Shown here in pieces: positions 47,508-59,639 of a DNA stretch of 64,000 nucleotides (the first letter of the stretch is position 1; each line of letters begins with the position of its first letter). The notes under the pieces are model-generated. The model did not search any database, was not told the origin of the DNA, and saw only the letters and a program-made list of their open reading frames with translations. Location of the stretch: assembly GCA_002914845.1 (NCBI GenBank), contig JXTC01000138.1, positions 561,174-625,173 on the forward strand, given 5' to 3'. This DNA is from Trema orientale. Its lineage: Eukaryota > Streptophyta > Magnoliopsida > Rosales > Cannabaceae. A program made the translations under genes and the position numbers.

Positions 47508-50484
47508 ATCTCCCCCTTTGGCATCTTTTAGACAAATATTTGATATTCCTGCAAAACAAGGTCAGTATATAGCCAAAAATCCATATATGCTTTCTCCCCC
47601 TTTTGGATAAAAGATCCAAAGGCAAAGAACACAAACACTAAAACAAGTGATAAAAACTGTCAAGTACAAAACATCTGATCACAGTTTTCTCTTTCATGGC
47701 TCCCCCTCAGAAAAACTCCCCCTCACTAAATGACATGATCATCAAAAAGGAAGGAAAGAAGCATGTCTTCCATTAATTTTGAGGATTCATCACAACCAAA
47801 AGCTTCTGCAAAACTAGAAAAAGCATCAAAAGAAGTAGGAGAAAAGAAAGTGAACAATGATAAAAGAAATATGCAAAGACAACCCTTTCGTTACCCGTAA
47901 CTGAAAAAGAAAATGAATTAGAGCCAAAAAAATTTTGAGAAATCAAATAACTAGCTTTTGGAATATGTTTCAACATATGACATCAACAAGCAGATTTTCC
48001 ATTAACCATTAAAAAAAAATCATTTTATTCCCATGTTGTAATATGCCTCATTTTACCACAAAGTCAGAACTTTTCATATGGAAAGCTAGAATGAAAAATA
48101 GAAATTAATGAATTTTTATTAATCATAAAATGATTTTAAAATAGACAGATCTTACCATTTTTATCCTCCAAAATTTTCAAAAAATTTTAGGTCAAATCAA
48201 TCACCAAAAATTAAAAAATAACTGACATACTTTATTTTGCTGATCTCCACAAAAATTCACATTTATTACAGGCTTTTGTGTGTACTGTGATTTCTTGAGC
48301 AGTACAACTTTGTTTATTACTACTGCATTTTTATATTTTTTTTTTATATAACAGCACAAAAATGAAGTACCCACAGTTAGTAGCTTTCACTCTATCACTG
48401 AGGTAGCCCTTTTCACATGGTAGATCGTCTTCTACTGTATTTGTGATACATAGCACCGGATTACTCATGGATGGCTTTCACACATCAGTGTAGGTAGCTT
48501 TTTCTGACTATGGAGCCTGTTTTCACAAAAATTCTTTTCTGAGATCAAATAATCAAAAGTTAGTCAGTCAAAATCCAATTTAAGATTTTCAATTTTTCCT
48601 GAAATATTCAAAGATTTTAAAAGATAAAAACAACAAAAACTGTATATTAGAAAATCAATTCATAATTGACAAAAATTCATCTTTTTCCAGATTTTCTTTA
48701 AGCTTTCCAGACAAAAATATCCCAACTTTAAAAGGCAAAACTTAGCACAAAATTAAAAGTAACAAATCACATGGAACATATCCCTAAGGTTTTCCTTAAG
48801 AAATAAAAAATGAGTAAAGTCAAAAGATTTTGTGGAAATATCTGCAAGTTGTATCTCTGTTTCAACTTTTCCAAAATTAATGATTTTATTTTAGGCTCAA
48901 TCAAAGAAGAAAAGCACACATATTTGATCAAATTCATATACCTTTTCCTTGTAACCATGAAATCATCAACACTACCTATCATTAGGTTAGACGAATGATT
49001 TTTCTTCACCTTAGATGGGGGTTCAGCAGATACAATGTCTCTCTGTTTAGTTGATGTAGCAACATCAGAATTTGGCGTTGAAACATGACTGTCTGGCTCT
49101 GCATCAGCATCAGGCTGTGCTGTAACATACATTTTTGAACCATAATCCTCTACAGCTTTATCAGTAAAGCTATTGATCTCATTCTTTATGTGATCCACCA
49201 GTATAGTTTTGTCACCTGTCATGTGCTTAGAACACCCAATATCATTAGTAGCACATATTCTAAAACAAGTTAAATAAGTAGAGCAATTCAAATCTGATTT
49301 CTTTATCCAAACTTTTCTTGTTTTATTTGAAAGATCTATCTTTTTCCTAAGTATTTTTCTTTGGAAAGGAATCATGTGTGAAAAATATTTATTTTCCAAA
49401 AAATTCATCAATGTAAAACACGGAGGTCTGATATGACCTTTAACACTGCAAAAGTGACAAGTTGGAATAAACTTACCATACTTACCTGTCGAACCAGATG
49501 CTGCTGATTTCTGGTGTGTTGCAACGTGTGTTGCAACATTAACACGATTACCTATTACTGGTGAAGTAATTTTATTTTGTGTTGCAACATAAGGTTTCTG
49601 TGTTGCAACATCGATACTTGTTCCTGCACCAGAGTTAGAAACAGAACTCTTAACAAAAACAGTTTTGGAGTTAGAGTGCTCACCTTTAAATCCGAGTCCT
49701 TTATGATTAGAACTGCATTTACCAATGGACAAAATATGATCAAACATGTCAGTACCAGAATTTAACATCTTTAAGGACTTTTGAGTCCTTTCAAAATCAG
49801 CTGAGACCTCTTTCAGTTTTGCTTCCTTTTCAGCCAACAAGGTCTCCAGTTTCTGCACTTTGATCTCGGAGTTCTCCCTGTACTGAATAAGGGCAGAAAT
49901 CCTTCTTTCAAGCGATCTGTTCTGATCAACTACTCTAACCCATTGAGAATACATATTCTCATATGATGCTCGAATTGATTCTTCATTCAGTTCAGATTTA
50001 TCACTATCAGAATCTGTATCATAATCTTTTTCTGTCTCGGATGTTGTAACAGAACTTTTCCACGTAGACTGTGTTGCAACACGACCTGCAGATTTCTGCA
50101 AAGAACAAACATCATCCGAAACTAAAGAAACACCAAAGGCTATGTGATTACTTACATGATTGTCATCTTCTTCTCGACTACTTTCAGATTCCTCATCACT
50201 CCATATAGAGCTCATAGCCTTTGCCTTTTTCTTCAAGGTATTGGCACACTCAGCTTGCACGTGGCCATACCCCTCGCATTCCCTACATTGAATTCCTTTA
50301 TTGGTGCTGCCTGATTTTGTCATCTTACCCATATTTTTCGTCAACAAGGCAAGATTTTTTTCATCTTCTTTAGCGTATTTAGACACCGATTTTGAGGCTT
50401 TTTCTCTCTGCTTGAGATTCATCTCATACGTCTGAAGTGATCCCATCAATTCCTCAACTTTCATTAGATCAAGATTCTTGCTCT

Positions 50485-51361
50485 NNNNNNNNNNNNNNNN
50501 NNNNNNNNNNNNNNNNNNNNNNNNNNNNNNNNNNNNNNNNNNNNNNNNNNNNNNNNNNNNNNNNNNNNNNNNNNNNNNNNNNNNNNNNNNNNNNNNNNNN
50601 NNNNNNNNNNNNNNNNNNNNNNNNNNNNNNNNNNNNNNNNNNNNNNNNNNNNNNNNNNNNNNNNNNNNNNNNNNNNNNNNNNNNNNNNNNNNNNNNNNNN
50701 NNNNNNNNNNNNNNNNNNNNNNNNNNNNNNNNNNNNNNNNNNNNNNNNNNNNNNNNNNNNNNNNNNNNNNNNNNNNNNNNNNNNNNNNNNNNNNNNNNNN
50801 NNNNNNNNNNNNNNNNNNNNNNNNNNNNNNNNNNNNNNNNNNNNNNNNNNNNNNNNNNNNNNNNNNNNNNNNNNNNNNNNNNNNNNNNNNNNNNNNNNNN
50901 NNNNNNNNNNNNNNNNNNNNNNNNNNNNNNNNNNNNNNNNNNNNNNNNNNNNNNNNNNNNNNNNNNNNNNNNNNNNNNNNNNNNNNNNNNNNNNNNNNNN
51001 NNNNNNNNNNNNNNNNNNNNNNNNNNNNNNNNNNNNNNNNNNNNNNNNNNNNNNNNNNNNNNNNNNNNNNNNNNNNNNNNNNNNNNNNNNNNNNNNNNNN
51101 NNNNNNNNNNNNNNNNNNNNNNNNNNNNNNNNNNNNNNNNNNNNNNNNNNNNNNNNNNNNNNNNNNNNNNNNNNNNNNNNNNNNNNNNNNNNNNNNNNNN
51201 NNNNNNNNNNNNNNNNNNNNNNNNNNNNNNNNNNNNNNNNNNNNNNNNNNNNNNNNNNNNNNNNNNNNNNNNNNNNNNNNNNNNNNNNNNNNNNNNNNNN
51301 NNNNNNNNNNNNNNNNNNNNNNNNNNNNNNNNNNNNNNNNNNNNNNNNNNNNNNNNNNNNN
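50485..51361. other. Assembly gap (877 unknown bases)
   Basis: A run of N. By symmetry it should hold the rest of the 5' LTR, the primer-binding site and the start of gag of the surrounding element. The stated gap length may not be the true length. Confidence 0.98.
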
Positions 51362-51730
51362 TAGTACGAATTAGAGTAACTTTAATCAGTGAGAATCAGC
51401 ACAAATGAGTTAAGGAAACTTCCATAAAAGATATTAACATAAAATATTCATTTAAAAGAATTTCCTTAATGAAATAGTGACATATACTCAAAACCAATTT
51501 AGGTAAAAGTCATTTACCTATTCCCTATCAATTAAATTCGTGTATGCATTAATAAGATCAGATTTTTATGATTGACAACTATACAAATCGTGACCTAAAG
51601 CATATAAAAGAAAAATACGGACTATACTGAAAAACCTAATCAGATCAAATATTTAGTCGCATGTTGTAACATAACTGTGAAACCAGTCATGTTGCAATAT
51701 AAAGGTTGCCAACAGATATTTGCTCTTTCA
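51362..51730 (-). repeat. 5' LTR of the SIRE-like element (partial, cut by the gap)
   Basis: Near-identical to 47139-47507: 8 differences, all transitions. It ends CTCTTTCA, followed by unrelated flank AAATAAACC. Confidence 0.9.
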
Positions 51731-51939
51731 AAATAAACCACCCTCATCCCCACTCCCCTATTGAGGAGGACAAAACTAGGATATATGCATAACGGGTATT
51801 GGCAAAACCCTCCACTCTATCCATTTATACTCTTAATATTTGGTAGGAGTGAGGGAAGATAGGAATGAATGAGACCTATATTACCTAAGGAAACGAAGTA
51901 AGAGAGGAAGGGAGCACTCATCCCTTACTGTGTACCTTA

Positions 51940-52293
51940 TTGTGTTTGGTATGAGAGGAAGGAGAGAAGACCAAAATCTTCTTCTTTGTTTGGTAAGAGA
52001 GAGAAATGGAAGGAAGGGGAAGATTCAAGTTAGAATAAGAACTTCACCACTTGAGTGGGCATATCTCTCCTAAAATCTCTCTAATTTTGGAAGAATAGGA
52101 ATTTAATTAAAACTGAAGGTTTGAAATTCCTTGTCCAATCTCTTCTCTCCTACAATCATTCCTACCAAACCAGTATACCCCAAATGTATCTAATAGTTCT
52201 CTCACCCCCTCTTCTTCCTTCCACTTCTCTCTCTTACCAAATACGTTATTTGGCTTTTATTCCTTCCACTTCTCCCTCCTACCATACACACTC
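51940..52293. mobile_element. Tourist-like MITE, 354 bp, with about 80-bp two-block inverted repeats
   Basis: The left arm TTGTGTTTGGTATGAGAGG then TTTGGTAAGAGAGAGAAATG mirrors the reversed right arm GAGTGTGTATGGTAGGAGGG then TTTGGTAAGAGAGAGAAGTG. TTA lies on both sides (51937-51939 and 52294-52296). A related half-copy TTTGGTAGGAGTGAGGG lies just outside at 51841. No transposase is present. Confidence 0.7.
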
Positions 52294-52630
52294 TTAGGAA
52301 AATTGTAGTAGCTAGGGTGATCATTAACCATTAATAGTAGTCACTTTATCCACTATGCATGTGATGTGGGAGATCAATTATGCAATCTAGACCTAAACCC
52401 ATTATTAGAATAAAAAAATTAAAAAAGAAAGAAAATAAAAACAAAGTTGTTCAAGTTTTATGTTAAATTCTCAAGGGCAAAAAAGATGAACAAAAGTATT
52501 CGTCCACACACGTTTATAGAGTACGTAAATGAATATAAGAGCATCTTCAAAGCATAAGTTATAGAATACTATTAAATTTTAGTATTTGTGCAAAAATGAC
52601 CTCTTCAATCTTATGCTAAATTTAACATGT

Positions 52631-52835
52631 TTTTTTTTTTTTTTTTAATAAAAGTGGGGCTTAACTAATGACCTCCACTTACTACAAATTAAAGAAAAAT
52701 ACCTAATACTACCCAATTCCCACCCCACCCTATTAGGGATAATAGGTTTTCACGCCTACCCCCGGTGTGACTCGAACCTAGGACCGAGATCCTAGGTAGT
52801 GGGTGCTCTTACCATTTGAGCCAACTCACTTCGTC
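52631..52835 (-). mobile_element. SINE, minus strand, with poly-A tail
   Basis: On minus, box A GTTGGCTCAAATGGTAAGAG and box B GGTTCGAGTC are clear and tRNA-like. The 3' part GGTCATTAGTTAAGCCCCAC equals that of the SINE at 34781-34978. The tail is A-rich (T run 52631-52646 on plus). AACATGT flanks both sides (52624-52630 and 52836-52842). Confidence 0.85.
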
Positions 52836-52842
52836 AACATGT

Positions 52843-54239
52843 ATTTTTTTTTTAAAAAACCAAATATAGCACCAAATAATAATATCACATGCTAAATATT
52901 TACATGTGCTTCTATTTTACAATATTGCCAATAATAGGTAGCTCGATCGTAGTTAGATCATAAATTATAAGAATAATAGTTAATCAGAAGACAATAAAAG
53001 AAAACCTCACCATCATAGAGTGATGCCTTATGCTTTGTCGGAATTTAAAAATATCATCATCAATAATATAGAATCTATTTCTTATTTAAGAATGGTAAGA
53101 AAAGGAAGTCGGTAAGCAACTACTCCACTTCGGTTGATAAAAAATTTACTATATATGCACGTGGAGTGTTGAAGAGTCAAAAGCTATGCGCCACCTGTAG
53201 CTTCCTTACCTGAATCAACTTCTTTCCTCCCAACTCATCGCTTGCGTGCTAAGAAGAATTCCGCACATTCTCTCATCCTCTGACCTGTTGACTTTGTGAA
53301 TATAGACAAATTCCATTAGAGTAGGAACTTCATGGATGGACTTTTATTCGGACAAAATACCCTTCAGCTAGCTTTTTCACTTTTGTTAAGAACTTAAGAG
53401 TAGTTTTTTATTCTCTCATATTTGGAAGTTTACCTATATGCTCTAATTTTTACATTTATAGCATTATTTTGCCCTAATTTTTACAAATATTGTGTCATTT
53501 TGCCCGATTAGCAGATGATATTAAAACAAATTGTCATTTTATCCACCAAATATAGAGATCCACTAAATAAAAAGGAATAAAAAAAAAAAATCGCTATATT
53601 TTCAAATTTGCACAGATTTTCGGAAAACTTTTACAATTAAAATCTAGAATGATGAGAAATTTTCCATAATCTCATTTGTATGAAATGGCGTCTAGTTTAA
53701 ATGAGTATTATTTTCAATGAAAAATCAAAAGCTTTCCTCATCCATACGAATAGGCCTTCAATGGGGAAAACTACCAATAGATTTGTAAAGAACTGGGCAA
53801 AACAATTCTGTATTTATAAAAATGGGTAAACTGACATTACATTTGCAAAACAATTGGGTGCACATACTAAATTTCAAATGTAAGAAAGCAAACGATTACT
53901 TTTAGTGAAAGTCAGGAGCTATAGAGTACTTCGTTTTTTTTGTTACTCTATGTAATATAGTATATTACTATATGCATTTTGTAAAGAATTCTGAACAATA
54001 AATAACTCAACAATTCTTTATATATATATATATGAATAATCTAACAGAAAAAGAAGCAGCCGCATGGCACTCAAGCAAAATTGGCGTCTATAAGACCAAA
54101 TACCCTGAAAAAGTAATTGAACAACTCAATATCAGTGAAATTTACAATTCGCTCAGTCCACTTCTTCTTAAAGTTCAATTGCTTGTATTATAGCTTCTCC
54201 TAGCTATGCTTCATTTTTATTATTACTATTTTTTTAATA
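52843..54239. other. Intergenic; weak inverted-repeat element at 53395-53905
   Basis: No gene. At 53415-53520 and 53780-53880 the words TTTGGAAGTTTACC, ATTTTGCCC and ACAAAT recur in inverted order, like a decayed MITE. Confidence 0.4.
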
Positions 54240-57108
54240 ATAATAAAAATGACTTTTCTTGCTTGCTCTACTAGTGTTTCTTCATCTTCAAATTGTGGAA
54301 ATAAATTGTAATCATTTGTTTGAGAACCAAAGTCTCATTCACCTTCTTCATTGAATATTACATCTAGGATGCTGATTACTTTTCCATTGTTTAGATTGTA
54401 CAACTTATAACCCTTCGAGTTTGTGTCATATCTAATGAAGATGAAGGTTTCACTTAGTTTGGTTCTTCTTTCATCCGGTACATGTACATGGGCTATGCTA
54501 CCGAAGACTCTAATATGAGAGATTCCGGGCTTTCATCCACTCCATGCTTCTTGTAGTATCTTTTCCTATACAGTTCTTGTTGGAGAACGATTTGATAGAT
54601 ACACTGCGTATGCCACAGCTTCTGCCCAAAATTCTTTTGTCATTATCTTACTCTTGAGCATATTTCGTGCCATGTTGAGGATGGTCCAGTTCTTTCTTTC
54701 TGCCACGCCATTCTGCTGTGGGGGTCTTGGAACAGTTAGTGGTCATCGAATTCTATTGGCTTCGCAAAATTCTTGGAACTCCTTAGAAGTGAATTCTGCT
54801 CCTCTGTCGAATCTCATGGCTTTGATCTGAAGACCATTTTCTTTTTCAACTGCAACTTTGAACTTCTTGAAAGCTCAAAGGCTTCTGATTTTTGCTTCAA
54901 GAAAAAACCCTAAGTCTTTCTTGAAAAATCATCAATAAAGAGCAGGAAATAATTGTTTTTACCAAAAGAACTTGCCTTGATGGGATCGCAAACATCTCTA
55001 TGTATGAGTTCAAGTGACTTTTGAGCTCTTGAATTTGACTTCTTTGGAAAGCTTTTCCTGAATTGCTTCCCAAGTAAGCATCCTTCACAAAGCGGATTAG
55101 GGTTATTGATGCTTGGCAAGCCTTTCACTATCTCTTTCTTGGATAGTAACTCTAGTCCTCCGAAGTTGATATACCCGAATCTCAAATGCCTTAGCCATGA
55201 TAAATCCTTGTAATATTCTTTGAGACATTTTGCCACATCACTTTGAATGTTTAACAAAAACATTCTATTTCCTGATATAGGCACTTTGGCAATCAAGTTC
55301 ATGTTGTTATCTCTTATAGAAAAACTGTAATCTTTTAAGTGAATATCATAGCCTTTCTCAAAGAGCAGTCACAAACTCAAAATGTTTGTTTTCATGGTAG
55401 ATACATAATAAAGATTTGAAATGAATTGATGTCTCCCATTTTTTAAGCAGATAAGAATTTTATCTGTTCCTTTTACCACTACTTCGGAATCATCACTGAA
55501 AAAAACATTCCCACCTATTAATTCATCAAGATATATGAACATTGATCGATGCCCACACATATGATTGCTAGTACTGGTGTCAAGATACTATGTGTTTTCT
55601 TGACCTTCGTTATTACTATTATATGCTAGTAGCACTGTGTCATTCTCTTCTCTCTTCTCTTCAACGTAATAGACTTTTACTTCAATTCTGTTATTGGGTG
55701 TTCTATATTCTCTAGCATAATGGCCAAACTTATAAAACTTATAACATTCAACTTGAGACTTCTCATGCCTCGAGTTTAATCGACTATCACGACCTCTTGA
55801 AGGACTTTTTCCTTTTTCGAAATTGTTGTTATGATAATTAGTGTTGTTATTAGAATTCCAACCTTGTACACGACCACGACTTGTATCATATTCTTGTCCT
55901 CGGTCTTATCCTCTACGACTATGTTGACTTCTATCATTACATTGGTTATCTCCTTTCTCTGTGAGTTGTGACTTGAGAAGTTGCTCATTGAAGTTAGGCT
56001 TCTTCTTTTCTTTTCTTGGTGAGCTTGCAAGGAACTTAAGAGTTGTTCTACTGTCATGGCTCCTAAATATTTGGTTTCCTCGATGACAGTAACAATATTC
56101 TCAAACTTCGGATCTAATGATCGGAGAATCTTTTCTATGATTGCAATATTTTCTAGTTTCTCACCATTTCTTTTCATTTGATTGGAAATGACTAAAACTC
56201 TAAAAAAGTAGTCAGAAACTGACTCAATCTCCATCATATGTTGTAAATCAATATCTCTTCTTAGAGTTTAAAGGTGAATCTTTTTAACTTTTTCTTTCCC
56301 CTTAGGAAAGACTTGAAGTTTCCTTCATGCTTCCTTAGTGGAGATTGCACTTCAGATTCTCTCAAACTCGTCGTCATCTAAAGCTTGGTAGATGAGATTG
56401 AAAGCTTTTTTTTTTCTCTTTCTTGAATCCTTTAAGCTATCCTTTTATGTTGAGGATAGCATCGCCTCACTTCTTGTCTCTTCGTAGCCTTTTTCTACTA
56501 CTTCTCAAACATCATATGCTCCAAGAAGTACCTTCATTTGATAGTCTAGTTATCAAAGTTGCTGCCCTTAAGTGGTGGAATTAGAAGAGATGCTAAACTA
56601 CTGGTAGCCATAGCTCTTAATAGAGTGAGATTTTGGGAATTTCGACTACACGGATAGATCCAGAATGTCAAAAAACCTTAGGATTAACTGTTCATTCGAC
56701 TTGGTCAAAGTCAACCTTCTTGGTCAAAAGTCAATGCCCATTAACGGCTCGGTCACTAGCTTATATGGCTCGATCAATGACTAGGTCAAACAGCTGTAAC
56801 AGCTTGGTCAAACGGCTTGGTGGCTTGGCTTTGACTCGGCTCAGACTCGGCTCAACTTGGTAAGTTGACTAAGTTTCTAGCAGCAAACTTCTGGTGACTT
56901 ATATAGGCTCGTTCTGATTCCGATTGGGCTGATTTTTGTGGCAGTATTTTCATATCGTAGAGCTTTTCGATTGGATATACAATAGTAGTAGGTTATGAAC
57001 AAATTACCCACACTTTCAATCTTAAGAATTCTTTTCTGATATGAAAGATCACTCAAAGCTGCATCCATACAGCATACTTAGAATTTCAAGAGATCTCTTA
57101 TAACCTTA

Positions 57109-57119
57109 CTCTGATACCA
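57109..57119 (-). other. Primer-binding site (initiator Met tRNA type)
   Basis: TGGTATCAGAG on minus, three bases after the LTR end, as usual in copia elements. Confidence 0.85.
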
Positions 57120-57122
57120 CTT

Positions 57123-57561
57123 TGTTAGAAATAAAATAAACTTTATTAATCACTCAAATATTATTATAAGAGAAAACTCTCAATTTCGCTCTTCAAGCTC
57201 ACTCACTCACTAGAAGCTATGTTTTTTTTCTTCCTCGCTTCACTCTTTCAAGCTTTGCTTCTTACTTGATGCTTAGAACTCAAATAGGGAGGGCTATTTA
57301 TAGATAGCACAAACAATTCTCAACTACACAAAGTGGTCTAATTAAACAAATACAAAAATTACAAATACTACATACTTAACCTAACACAAATCATATGACT
57401 CATAAGTAGAACTTTCTAGGAATTGAGTAATTTTACCAATTGGACTTTTCTTTTATGATTTTTGACGAACTTTAGCCAAGGGATGCTCCAAATTATTAGA
57501 CTACATGTTGATGGGCTCATAGCATTTTCTCACGGGCTTGAAAATAAGTTTATTTTCAACA
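57123..57561 (-). repeat. 5' LTR of the copia remnant, 439 bp
   Basis: Ends TGTTGAAAAT and TTCTAACA in minus orientation. No second copy is in the window. Confidence 0.8.
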
Positions 57562-57613
57562 ATGGGTTGCCTATCAACACGAATCTCAAGAACCTATTTA
57601 TGGGAGATATAGC

Positions 57614-59283
57614 TGTTGGGAATATGCCCTAGAAAGCAGTTTCTTTGTTTGGCATTTTAAACAATGTTTATTGGATTTAAGTGTTATCTATTTATTGTCA
57701 ATAAATTCCATATTATGTCCCAATTATATACATGTGATGTTTATGTTTTCTATTATGCAAATGTCTAAAAGTTTCCATAACTAATAATAAGTAATAAGGA
57801 ATTGATCATGTGAAGTATTCATATGTGGGAGACTAGATTCTCTATTTCATTATGTCTAAATTAAAAGTTCATATTCTGTAAATAAAGATGGAATACTTTA
57901 TTTTGCCATAAAATGTAGTGTTGTCTATTTCAACGGGATTGATGAAGTCTCCAATCATCGAAGTATCTGACTTCGGATAGAAACACTAGTGCGTTATAAG
58001 AAAGTTATAAGTGCATTGAACTGCACCAAGTGAAAATAAAATTTGAGGTTAAGTGCCATAACTCAATATTCTATCTTTCACTAATCTAGCACTATTGCAA
58101 GATTACCTTAATCCTAGTGATTGTCGGACTTGCTTTCATGAGTTTTATCTTTTTGACTTACTAAAGGACTAGTTTCGATTATATGGTTCGAACTCCGGTA
58201 TCTTGGAAGATAAGACTTGTGAATTGATGAGAACGCCATTTATGATTTGGACACCATACGTATAATGTCACTTTGAGTTTTTTCAAGGACTTGGATAATA
58301 AAAAACCAAGCGCCAGGTATTCACTTTGTGAATTTGACTGTGTTTGTATGGGCAGTTACAAACGCCGTAGTCAATTATTATCCATTATATGAAAAATAGT
58401 AACTCAAAGGTAAATATGTACTAGATAGGTAATACGGTAATTTCACCTCACTAGTACGGCATTGCATCAGGGGTATATCTGCAGGTATAGTATATGCTAA
58501 ATAGATCAAGTTAATTAAAGTATTAATTAGCTTCACAGAAAATATATGACATTTAGTCTAAGAGTGCAATATTGGGCCTATAGTGGAGTGCCCTAATATT
58601 AATGGACAAGGCCTAGTCATAATTAAGAGTTAATTATTCCTGTGGACAGTTAGCCCATTGGAGCTTAGACTATTTAGATCCATAAGGTCCCCTGTCTAGC
58701 TCACACATAGCCCAATACTAATTGGATGGTCAATTGAGCCCAATAAGCCCATTAGGGTTTACATCTCTCTAGTACTTAAGAGAAAAATTCTCCTAAGCCT
58801 GCAGACAAGAGCTACACGCCTACTACATGCACAAAAACTGTGCTTGGCGTGAAATAGAGAGAAAAAGAGAGAGTGAGAGAGATGAGCTACCGCGGGAGAA
58901 ATCCCGAGCTCGTTCATGGCTGCTGAGGGAGAGATACCCATGGCTGTAAACGTGCAATCAAAGGAGAAGAAAGAACGTCTTCCGGATCATCCACTCATCT
59001 CTCGTTGGGAATCAAGAAGGTGTCCACACACCGAATCATTCAACGGGCTCTAGAGAATAGACGGGAAGGCTCAATGGTTGTGAAGCGCTTCTAGGTTTTA
59101 TCTAAAGCAAGATCCATGAATTGATTTATATTAGATCAACGATCCTATTTATTTTATTTTGTAAAATTTGAAGAAAATTTTAAAAGACCAATTCTGCTGC
59201 GTTCTTGATTTATTTACAAAATTACGGAAATTATTTTCGGTAAAATCGTTTTTCAGAAAAAAAAAATTTCGGAATTTCTAGCA
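57614..59283 (+). repeat. 5' LTR of the element at the window end, about 1.67 kb
   Basis: The TG start and CA end are set by the TGTTGGGAATATGCCCTAG start, known from plant copia LTRs, and by the primer-site-like sequence directly after 59283. The second LTR lies outside the window. Confidence 0.55.
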
Positions 59284-59639
59284 ATTGGTACCAAGGCAAA
59301 GGTTTTCGATGATCTAGCATATCTTGTTCATGTTTATTCTCTTAAAGTTTAATGATCTATGATTTCCATGTTGATCTCTTTGATTATGTTTGATCTTGTT
59401 CATGTTTATGAGTATGCTCTATTATATATGATGATTGATTGATTTAATGAGTTTAAATGATAATCAATTAGACGTCGCTATGTTCATGATCATGTGAAGT
59501 GTTTTTGATTTTTCGTTCTAGCATGTTCTTAATTTTTCTATGAATATTCTTTTATGTTCTTAATAAAAGTGTACATAGAAAGTCGTTTGATCTTTAATTG
59601 TGCTATAATTTTTGAGAAAAACTATTAACAATTAGGTTA

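Larger units (their letters stand above)
46430..51730 (-). mobile_element. Ty1/copia element, SIRE/Maximus-like, two LTRs, gag region, broken
   Basis: Fossil element on the minus strand, recent. The 3' LTR spans roughly 46430-47507; its outer edge is not fixed. The 5' LTR ends at 51730, and 369 bp of it are visible (51362-51730). Both LTR copies begin, on minus, TGAAAGAGCAAATATC. A polypurine tract of the GGGGGAGAT type abuts the 3' LTR at 47508. The frame at 50464-48767 is gag-like: two CX2CX4HX4C zinc knuckles, an acidic Ser/Glu/Asp part, a coiled-coil part and a protease-type CSKHMTGD motif. A stretch like the one that precedes RT in this group follows. Most of pol is absent, so the element is broken. 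The gap hides part of it. The visible LTR parts differ at 8 of 369 positions. Confidence 0.8.
54240..57561 (-). mobile_element. Ty1/copia remnant with 5' LTR, primer site, gag and integrase, minus strand
   Basis: Fossil copia element. On minus: the 5' LTR 57561-57123 (439 bp, TGTTGAAAAT ... TTCTAACA), then primer site TGGTATCAGAG (57119-57109), complementary to initiator Met tRNA. A gag start MATSSLASLLIPPLKG lies near 56610. UBN2-type gag (about 56237-55980), a zinc-knuckle region, GAG-pre-integrase (LSWLRHLRFGYINFGGL) and integrase core (LCEGCLLGKQFRKSFP and LIHRDVCDPI) follow to about 54240. RT, RNase H and the 3' LTR are not found. It is broken, with several breaks. Confidence 0.85.

Noticed and set aside
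50437-51408. Long frames across the N run
   Set aside because: Created by unknown bases only.
52765-52835. tRNA gene on minus
   Set aside because: Good boxes A and B, but joined to the SINE body, poly-A tail and target duplication.
56633-57068. Short frames on both strands between gag start and LTR
   Set aside because: They fall in the leader region of the copia remnant.
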